Source of the DNA: an uncultured Eubacteriales bacterium
GTDB lineage: Bacteria > Bacillota > Clostridia > UMGS1883 > UMGS1540
Direction of reading: 5' to 3'
Assembly: GCA_900552775.1 (NCBI GenBank)
Contig: USAP01000125.1
Span: 1-5,198 of the forward strand
Length of the DNA: 5,198 bases
Position numbers and translations under genes: made by a program
Shown: in pieces, positions 1-5,198 of the stretch
How the letters are laid out: each line of letters starts with the position of its first letter
How positions within the stretch are numbered: position 1 is the first letter of the stretch
Notes under the pieces: generated by a model
The model's database searches: none
Told to the model about the DNA's origin: nothing
The model's input: the letters and a program-made list of their open reading frames with translations, nothing else

Positions 1-1691
1 GCCGAATCGGTAAGGTATTTTATTACGCAGCTTTCAAGTTTTCCTCCTGCCGTCAAATAAGAATATGCGTCATTTTTGCTTAAGTATTCTCCGTCAACAA
101 AAAGTTTGTCGGCAGATTCAAAAACCTTTATTTTGTTATCTGCCGTAAGGACTTTGTACTCGCATACACCGCTGATTCCTTTTTTCAGCTTAGCATTTAT
201 AAGATATCCGAGACCCAAGTCGGCTGATGATATATCTCTGTTCACGGTTGCAATCTTATTAAGAGTTGTTAAGCCGAAAACCGCCGTATCTCCTATTTTA
301 AGTTCTTCGTTTTCTGCAAAAGCATGTGTAGTGCGGTATCTGACACCGCCTATCGTAACATACATATTCCGTCCGCTTTTTTCAATCGCTTCTACACTTC
401 CGCGTGCCTCTCTGTTTGAGAAAACGGCTTTAATAATTTCTCCGTCCTCACTTCTTCTCACGGAAACCACGTCGTATCTTACAAGCTCGCTTATAAACAT
501 AACGTTGCCGTATTCGTCCGTAAAGCTTACGTTTCCCTCACCGTTATCCTTAAGGCATACGGATTTTTGGCTTTCGTAAATGTCATATATGGTTTTGCTT
601 GAAGCGTCCGCTATCTTTACGGCAAAATCCTCCGTTATATCCATAAATATAACATCGGCTTTTCCGTCGGAATTATTATCCGTCAGGCTTATCTCGCCCT
701 GCCTATTTTCAAAAAGAGCGGAATTTACTTTTGAAACCTTAACATCGTTAAAAAGGATCACAGCGTCCGACGCAATTTTTTCCGTAACCTCTTTTCCGTT
801 TTCGTCATATTTGAGTTCTGTTACGGAAAAAGCGTAAACATCCTCCGCGTCAATTTTTACGCTTGTGTTCCCGACAGAACAAATTGCCAAAACCTCTACG
901 GAATCCGCATCGTAATAAAAAAGTGTATTCATTCCCACAAAATCCGAAATATCTTCTATATCTGTGTTGTATTTTATTCCGTTTATCAAAACCGTTCCTT
1001 CATCATACGCAACATTGTCATACAAAGATTTGTTTTTAACACCGTTTACAATTCCTTCGCCGCTTTCGATATCGTGTGAAAGCTTTAATATCGTTTCGCC
1101 TTCTTTTATCTCATACTCTATTGTTTTTCCGATGGTTTTCGGAACCATTACATCTGCTCCTATAGAATTAAAAAGCATTGTCTGCATGTCGCGGAACACA
1201 AGATTTGCATTCCCGAACATATTTATTCCGCGAAGAACCTTCTGCTCATCGGCAAGTACAATATATCCGCTCGGATAGCCGCCTTTGTATTCGGCATAAT
1301 CACCGTAGCCAAGCATACACATAACCATTTTGCAAGCTTCGTTATATGTTATATAATCGTCAGGTCTCGCCGCTCCGCCGTAAATAAGTCCGCGTTTCTG
1401 TGCATTGGCCATAATGCCGTATTTGTCATGAAAACCGTTTATGTCCGAAAACTCAACATCCTTTTCCTCACAAACTGTTGATGCATTCATTATTTTAAGA
1501 AGAGCCTCGGTAAAATCCGCTCTTTTCACAGGTTCTGCCGCGTCCGTATATTCACCGACAGAAAAACCAAGCTGTGTCAAAACGCGCTTTTTACCTTCAA
1601 AATCCGTGTTTTTGGAAGCAGCAAGTCCCGTAACGGCACTCATATTCAAAACAGCCGCACAAAAAACCACAGACAGTATTTTTTTAATCAT
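1..1691 (-). CDS. Exported protein with N-terminal SLH-like repeats and beta-rich body (3' end beyond window)
   Basis: The frame is open from the ATG at 1691 to the window edge: 563 codons plus two bases, no stop, so the C terminus is missing. The start is fixed by GGAGGTGA six bases upstream and by a signal peptide beginning MIKKILSVVF, with a plausible cleavage after GLAAS (about residue 26). Residues 35-180 resemble three degenerate SLH repeats. The first has VKRADF near 55-60. The second starts at FSDI (81-84) and contains GLIYGG and ITYNEA. The third follows the GGYPSGY segment (137-143) and ends near FRDMQTML. This N-terminal pattern is familiar from large clostridial surface proteins. 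From about 185 on the protein is beta-rich with many short hydrophobic strands. A DxNxDGxxD calcium-loop-like motif lies at 338-346, and GSVEAI...VTIGGVRY at 431-451 looks like a small beta-barrel module. No catalytic domain was recognised. It overlaps the upstream SLH gene by four bases, so it is probably cotranslated and also at the cell surface. The function is unknown; a structural or wall-associated role is inferred. Confidence 0.93.
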   Translation of the reverse strand, partial: MIKKILSVVFCAAVLNMSAVTGLAASKNTDFEGKKRVLTQLGFSVGEYTDAAEPVKRADFTEALLKIMNASTVCEEKDVEFSDINGFHDKYGIMANAQKRGLIYGGAARPDDYITYNEACKMVMCMLGYGDYAEYKGGYPSGYIVLADEQKVLRGINMFGNANLVFRDMQTMLFNSIGADVMVPKTIGKTIEYEIKEGETILKLSHDIESGEGIVNGVKNKSLYDNVAYDEGTVLINGIKYNTDIEDISDFVGMNTLFYYDADSVEVLAICSVGNTSVKIDAEDVYAFSVTELKYDENGKEVTEKIASDAVILFNDVKVSKVNSALFENRQGEISLTDNNSDGKADVIFMDITEDFAVKIADASSKTIYDIYESQKSVCLKDNGEGNVSFTDEYGNVMFISELVRYDVVSVRRSEDGEIIKAVFSNREARGSVEAIEKSGRNMYVTIGGVRYRTTHAFAENEELKIGDTAVFGLTTLNKIATVNRDISSADLGLGYLINAKLKKGISGVCEYKVLTADNKIKVFESADKLFVDGEYLSKNDAYSYLTAGGKLESCVIKYLTDS

Positions 1692-4600
1692 TTTCCGTCA
1701 CCTCCGATTTTTAATGCTTCGTAAATCATTTTTGCCGCTTCGGCACGGGTTGCAAATTTCACAGGTTCAAAATTACCGTTTCCCGTTCCGCTTACAACTT
1801 TTGCCGAATACAAAGCCGAAACAGCTTCTTTTGCATAATCCGATATTTTTTCAAAATCCGAAAAATCCGCTGTTTTCTCAGACGCTTTAAGCTGTGCGGC
1901 TCTGAAAATTATCACCGCCATATCCTGTCTTGTGACATTGTCTCCTATACCGAAAATCTTTGCATTCCTTCCCAAAACAATTCCGTTTTTAAAAGCGGAA
2001 GAAACATAACCGTAATACCATGCTTTTTTATTTACATCATCAAAACTGCTTTCGGCTTTCTCATCATAATCCGAAAAAGCAAGCAAAGCAAGCTTTGTAA
2101 ACTCTTCACGCGTTATTTTATCGCCGGGTGCAAATGTTTTGCCGCTGCGTCCCTTTATAATGTCTTTTTCACATAAAGCATATATGGCTTCACGCGCCCA
2201 GTCAAACCCGTCAAGATCGGTAAATTCAGTATTAGTTTTCGATATATCGTTTCCGTTTTTACCCGCAAGCTCTATTTTTGTTGTATTCCCTCCGCCGCTG
2301 CCCGAAGATGATGAATTTCCGGAGGAAGTGCCGCTTTCCGCTTTCTTTTGTTTTTTCACAAGAGCGGAAAATTCATCGTAAAAATCCGAAACAGTTTCAA
2401 ACATTTTTCCGGAAAGGCTTGAATTTACCGGGACTTTGTTTTTCAGCTTTTCATAATCTGCCAGATCGAATTTTAAAAATACATTATTATCTTTTATGAT
2501 CGCTGTAATATTCGTCTGATTTTTTGTTCCTTCAACAGCTCTTAAAACCGTTCTTTCGTTAAATAATTTCTGCAGCTCTTCATCTTTTAATTTTTTTGCT
2601 ATATCGGCATACACATTTTCTTTAACTTTTTCGTTTTGTTCAGCAAATGTTTTATACGCCTCAAAATTTTTACAGCCTATTTGATCCGCGTATTTTTCAA
2701 ATAACTCTTTTATATCCGAGCCGTCTTTTGCAAATTCAAGTTTCGTATATGCGCATGCTTTCAAAAATACGGTATTAAACTCTTCAATGGATTTAAACTT
2801 TTCATCTTCAAGTTTTGCACGGCTTGAAACCACATATTCTGTCAGAAACTTATATTCGTCATCATTCATTAAATTAATCTCAGAAATATCTCCCGCAAAA
2901 ACGTCTTTGTATTCTTCAGCCGCTGTCTTTATATTAAGTTCGGCAGCGTTAACACATTCAAGGGCACTTTTTATTCTCTTGGGAGAAACGTATGAAAAAC
3001 AATCTGCCTTAAATGTGCTTTTTCCGTCTTTCACAATAAGCATTCCGTACTTTCCGCCTGTTTCGCCGGGGTAAAACGCAAAAACATCTTTTTCTGCTTT
3101 GTCAAACTGTTTGATAAAAACAATATTTTCCGCAAGAGACGCGCCGTCTTTTATATCCTCGGCTGTTTTTCCGGGTTTCAGTATCAAAGCCGTAGTAGTG
3201 CCGCCAGTAATACCTGCACCGCTCACCGTAACGATACCTGTATCCATATCTTCGTGAAAACTTTCCGTTCTCTTTTCCGTATCCTTCAAAGGTTCTGTTC
3301 CGAAAAAAGCTCGGTTTTTCATCGGGTTCATTTCCGGTATACTGTCCCAAATATAAGACTCACAATAATTACCCTCGGATATCGGAGCTGAAACAGAATA
3401 TTCCGTCATGCTCCCGTCAAGTACATTTTCCTCTGCCGTCAAAAACAGAAGTTCGTTTGTTTCGCCGTCAAAAACAGCAAGTGCAATTGTAAATTTTTTC
3501 TCGCTGCCGTCATAAACCGCGCCGCTTACGGATGCTTTAACTTTTGAATCTTCGGACGAAATCGAAATATCGCTGAGGTCATATCTGTTTTTTACAATAA
3601 CGTTAAACTTTCCGTCATATGTATTTCCCAAAACATCGCGAACACCGCTGACATTTACCGCATATGTTTTTCCGTATTCAAAATCAGACAGTGAAAGCGC
3701 GACTTGTTTCTCATCCGTCAAAACGGCGTTAATTTCTTTTCCGTCGGACTTATAAGTTCCGCACTCTGCTATTGGGTTCGAGAACGAAACGCAAACTTCA
3801 CCCGGAACTATTGCAAAAATCTCCGGATCCGGTGTTAACCCGGAGATATAAAGTCCTTCGTTTTGGTTTATGGCAAAGGTTTTTACAATTGTTTCTCCTT
3901 CGCCGCTGCCTTCGGTATAAATTCCGGCATTTTTCATCGGAATACACGATGCCGGCAGCGAAGCTTCCGCAAGCACCGTTTCCCCGTTTAAAACGGAAAC
4001 GGTTTTTTTCACAGTGTCAGTCTCCGCCTTCAGAGCAAGAATTTCGCCGTCTTTATAGCTGCCCTTTTCCTCTCCCAAAATATAAATTTTTTCGTCTTTA
4101 AGTTCAATTGTTTTTTCACCGTTTAATGCAAAGAAGCTTTCGCTGCCTTTGGGCAAGACAGAAAAATCAAACCTGTATTTTCCGTAAAAATCATGCGGAT
4201 ATAAATATGTAAATCCGCTTTTCTGCGGCAAATCGCCTGGGAGAACAATTCCGTTTTCGTTAATATCTGCCGCTCCGTCAACCTTCAGTTCTTCGGGCAT
4301 TGAATCCAAGCCCTCAAAACCGTAATTTGCACAAGCGTCGGGGTAATGAGGAGCAGTTACATTCACAGCCATATCATCATAAATAGTATGCGATGTGTCT
4401 TTTCTTCCCGAATAACCGAAAAGCAGTATGTTTATATCACGCAGATTCGCCGCTCTCTGAAGATAATATCCGCTGTCCGAAAACTCTCCATCCACGGAAG
4501 ATATGCTCCATGTATAATAAGCCGTCTCAATATTGTACTTTATCTCTATATCATACCATATGCCCGTTCTTGTTTTAAAGTCCTGAACTCTTTTTTCAAA

Positions 4601-5020
4601 CATTTGCAAAGATCCGTTTGGCTCAAAATATCCCGCCATATACGCTGACGAAGATGCGCTTGAACGAAGAAGAATGGTTCTTCCGCTGTTAAAATCCTCA
4701 AGCTGCATCGAAAGATTTATCTTTATTGAATCCGTAACAGGTTTTTTAAAGTTATATCTCAGCGAAAGATAAGCTTGAGTTTTGTTTATAAGTTCAAGGC
4801 TTATTCCTCTGTCCGTCTTAGCCGCACGCGCACCGTCGGTTCCGCTTTTTCCGTAATTAAAAGTGAAACTGCCCAAAGTATTGCCGGCAGGTAAAACCGC
4901 AAGTGTATCGTCATCGCCTTTAAAGTCTTCAAACCTCATTGCGGGCTGAGTGTCGGCAAAAGCGCCCAGAGGTGATGCGAGCATAAACCCCGCACATACA
5001 AGAGAAATGATTTTTTTCAT
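1688..5020 (-). CDS. Large secreted multi-module surface protein with three C-terminal SLH repeats
   Basis: This is a complete 1110-residue protein with an AAGGAGG ribosome binding site and a signal peptide (MKKIISLVCAGFM..., likely cleaved after AFA at residue 22). Residues 27-224 look like a concanavalin/LamG-type jelly roll: a GIWYDIEIKYN strand pair near 153-163, then IYDDMAV at 213-219. Residues 230-386 look like a second, diverged jelly roll. Residues 389-477 match the Big_5/SbsA Ig-like pattern (GLTPDPE, VSFSNPI, YGKTYAVNVSGV, LGNTY). Residues 481-580 and 582-680 are two more beta modules of the kind common in clostridial SLH proteins (YIWDSIPEMNPMK near 556-568). Residues 682-892 are mostly helical and contain an internal duplication. 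A Ser/Gly linker at 896-913 leads to SLH repeats at about 932-985, 993-1044 and 1053-1105, with TREE, TRQD and TRAE at the ligand-binding motif. In the SLH family such triads bind secondary cell wall polymer, so C-terminal wall anchoring is well supported. No enzyme domain was recognised; a lectin-like, adhesive or structural role is inference. Module borders are approximate. Confidence 0.96.
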   Translation of the reverse strand: MKKIISLVCAGFMLASPLGAFADTQPAMRFEDFKGDDDTLAVLPAGNTLGSFTFNYGKSGTDGARAAKTDRGISLELINKTQAYLSLRYNFKKPVTDSIKINLSMQLEDFNSGRTILLRSSASSSAYMAGYFEPNGSLQMFEKRVQDFKTRTGIWYDIEIKYNIETAYYTWSISSVDGEFSDSGYYLQRAANLRDINILLFGYSGRKDTSHTIYDDMAVNVTAPHYPDACANYGFEGLDSMPEELKVDGAADINENGIVLPGDLPQKSGFTYLYPHDFYGKYRFDFSVLPKGSESFFALNGEKTIELKDEKIYILGEEKGSYKDGEILALKAETDTVKKTVSVLNGETVLAEASLPASCIPMKNAGIYTEGSGEGETIVKTFAINQNEGLYISGLTPDPEIFAIVPGEVCVSFSNPIAECGTYKSDGKEINAVLTDEKQVALSLSDFEYGKTYAVNVSGVRDVLGNTYDGKFNVIVKNRYDLSDISISSEDSKVKASVSGAVYDGSEKKFTIALAVFDGETNELLFLTAEENVLDGSMTEYSVSAPISEGNYCESYIWDSIPEMNPMKNRAFFGTEPLKDTEKRTESFHEDMDTGIVTVSGAGITGGTTTALILKPGKTAEDIKDGASLAENIVFIKQFDKAEKDVFAFYPGETGGKYGMLIVKDGKSTFKADCFSYVSPKRIKSALECVNAAELNIKTAAEEYKDVFAGDISEINLMNDDEYKFLTEYVVSSRAKLEDEKFKSIEEFNTVFLKACAYTKLEFAKDGSDIKELFEKYADQIGCKNFEAYKTFAEQNEKVKENVYADIAKKLKDEELQKLFNERTVLRAVEGTKNQTNITAIIKDNNVFLKFDLADYEKLKNKVPVNSSLSGKMFETVSDFYDEFSALVKKQKKAESGTSSGNSSSSGSGGGNTTKIELAGKNGNDISKTNTEFTDLDGFDWAREAIYALCEKDIIKGRSGKTFAPGDKITREEFTKLALLAFSDYDEKAESSFDDVNKKAWYYGYVSSAFKNGIVLGRNAKIFGIGDNVTRQDMAVIIFRAAQLKASEKTADFSDFEKISDYAKEAVSALYSAKVVSGTGNGNFEPVKFATRAEAAKMIYEALKIGGDGK
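1698..1705 (-). promoter_or_regulatory. Ribosome binding site inside the end of the upstream gene
   Basis: On the minus strand GGAGGTGA sits six bases before the ATG at 1691. These bases are also codons for the last residues (GGDGK) of the 1110-residue protein. The upstream stop TGA (1690-1688) overlaps the ATG as ATGA. This arrangement is typical of translational coupling by re-initiation and settles the start of the downstream gene, because the signal peptide begins directly at this codon. Confidence 0.9.
2360..2863 (-). repeat. Protein-level duplication in the helical region of the SLH protein
   Basis: Residues 720-755 and 854-887 of the 1110-residue protein align with one gap. Both go from a DEY/DYEKL-like helix start through a short Ser-containing turn to a shared pattern F-x-[ST]-[IV]-x-[ED]-F-x-x-x-F: FKSIEEFNTVF at 742-752 and FETVSDFYDEF at 874-884, with identical spacing. 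The DNA is diverged, so this is an old repeat of a helical unit. A further diverged unit may lie between them, around residues 766-800, where FEAYKTFAEQN is similar. The unit's function is unknown. Confidence 0.5.
3819..3847 (-). repeat. Intragenic inverted repeat followed by a T run
   Basis: Eight-base perfect arms (ATCTCCGG at 3847-3840 and CCGGAGAT at 3826-3819, read on the minus strand) flank a 13-base loop. On the coding strand the stem is followed by TTTT at 3818-3815, five T in all when the last arm base is counted. A second palindrome, CCGGATCCGG at 3823-3832, shares part of it and could form an alternative fold. It lies in codons for residues 392-401, at the border between the second beta module and the Big_5-like module. 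It resembles a weak intrinsic terminator, but the T run is short, and the coding frame explains the sequence equally well. Confidence 0.45.
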
Positions 5021-5025
5021 GATTG

Positions 5026-5032
5026 CCTCCTT
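5026..5032 (-). promoter_or_regulatory. Ribosome binding site of the 1110-residue SLH protein
   Basis: On the minus strand AAGGAGG lies five bases before the ATG at 5020, and its first two bases are the end of the TAA stop of the preceding frame. It matches the anti-Shine-Dalgarno well and, with the typical MKKII signal-peptide start, fixes this start codon. The tight packing leaves no room for a promoter, so transcription must start upstream of the window or inside the preceding gene. Confidence 0.88.
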
Positions 5033-5198
5033 ACTTTTCGATATGCGTTACTACTTTTATTTTTCCGCTTTTCAAGACTTCGGTTTTTTCAAAACCACCT
5101 TCCTTTTCACTATAAAAATCAATAAAAGATGTTGTTCCCTTCATCTTATTAAATTCCTCCTCACTAACTTCTTTCAGAGATATATTATTAAGAAGCAT
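5031..5198 (-). CDS. Unrecognised protein, C-terminal 55 residues (or small gene)
   Basis: A minus-strand frame is open from the window edge to a TAA at 5033-5031, giving 55 residues that end in KSGKIKVVTHIEK. The edge codon happens to be ATG (5198-5196), but no upstream sequence is available to show a ribosome binding site, so it may be the true start or an internal Met. The visible part is hydrophilic and rich in Lys and Glu, with no membrane segment, signal peptide or motif I can name. The stop lies 10 bases before the ATG of the large SLH gene, and its last two bases form part of that gene's ribosome binding site, which suggests the same transcript. A second in-frame ATG at 5144-5142 is preceded by GAGGAGGA at a rather long spacing of about 10 bases and could start a 37-residue product. 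I think the tail of a longer protein is most likely. The function is unknown. Confidence 0.6.
   Translation of the reverse strand: MLLNNISLKEVSEEEFNKMKGTTSFIDFYSEKEGGFEKTEVLKSGKIKVVTHIEK

Noticed and set aside
76..837. Two back-to-back plus-strand open frames (167 and 85 codons) opposite the downstream SLH gene
   Set aside because: They lie wholly antisense to a minus-strand frame that is open from 1691 to the edge with a signal peptide and ribosome binding site. Their Ser/Leu/Phe-rich products look like reverse-complement shadows and match no family.
1659..1691. Possible lipoprotein signal (VVFC at residues 8-11 of the downstream protein; SLVC at 6-9 of the upstream one)
   Set aside because: The cysteines come too early in the hydrophobic core and the residue before each is not Gly, Ala or Ser. 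Both signal peptides have better type I cleavage sites further on.
1688..1691. A frameshift splitting one long SLH gene into two
   Set aside because: The second frame starts with its own ribosome binding site and a full signal peptide, so two separate exported proteins fit better than one broken gene.
1441..1890. Plus-strand frame of 149 codons spanning the junction of the two SLH genes
   Set aside because: It runs antisense to both the SLH repeats and the signal peptide of well-supported genes and shows no protein family features.
3102..3350. Minus-strand frame of 82 codons within the large SLH gene
   Set aside because: It is an alternative frame of the same strand, Arg/Tyr/Gly-rich and of low complexity, inside a continuous 1110-codon gene.
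1..5198. Recurring TTTCCGTC-type words across the window
   Set aside because: They are reverse complements of Asp-Gly-Lys and similar turn codons (GAC GGA AAA) in beta-rich proteins. They have no regular spacing, so they are not a CRISPR array or binding-site array.

Overview
The window reads as a stretch of a Bacillota (Clostridia-type) chromosome. It is fairly AT-rich, every start that can be judged has a strong GGAGG-type ribosome binding site, and the two large products are exported surface proteins with S-layer homology (SLH) modules. Large multi-module SLH proteins of this kind are common in uncultured gut Clostridia and in Monoglobus-like bacteria. That placement rests on family style only; the window has no rRNA or marker gene.

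All readable coding sequence is on the minus strand and is packed as one apparent operon, read from high to low coordinates. (1) 5198-5031 is the 3' end of an unrecognised gene, or possibly a very small gene. (2) After a 10-base gap, 5020-1688 encodes a complete 1110-residue secreted protein. It has a signal peptide, two jelly-roll-like beta modules, a Big_5-like Ig module, two further beta modules, a helical region with an internal duplication, a Ser/Gly linker and three C-terminal SLH repeats. (3) The next gene overlaps it by ATGA at 1691-1688 and runs off the left edge after 563 codons. It encodes a second exported protein with degenerate SLH-like repeats at its N terminus, followed by beta-rich modules.

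There is no non-coding stretch longer than the 10-base gap. No promoter, terminator, RNA gene, mobile element or CRISPR array was found. The likely common theme is assembly of the cell surface: one protein anchored to the wall through its C terminus, and a translationally coupled partner with its SLH-like part at the N terminus. No catalytic domain was recognised in either, so structural, adhesive or glycan-binding roles are inference. I see no clear evidence of a novel defence or mobile system. The points most worth a second look are the SLH pair with opposite polarity, the helical duplication, the degenerate SLH motifs, a calcium-loop-like motif and a terminator-like hairpin inside the large gene.
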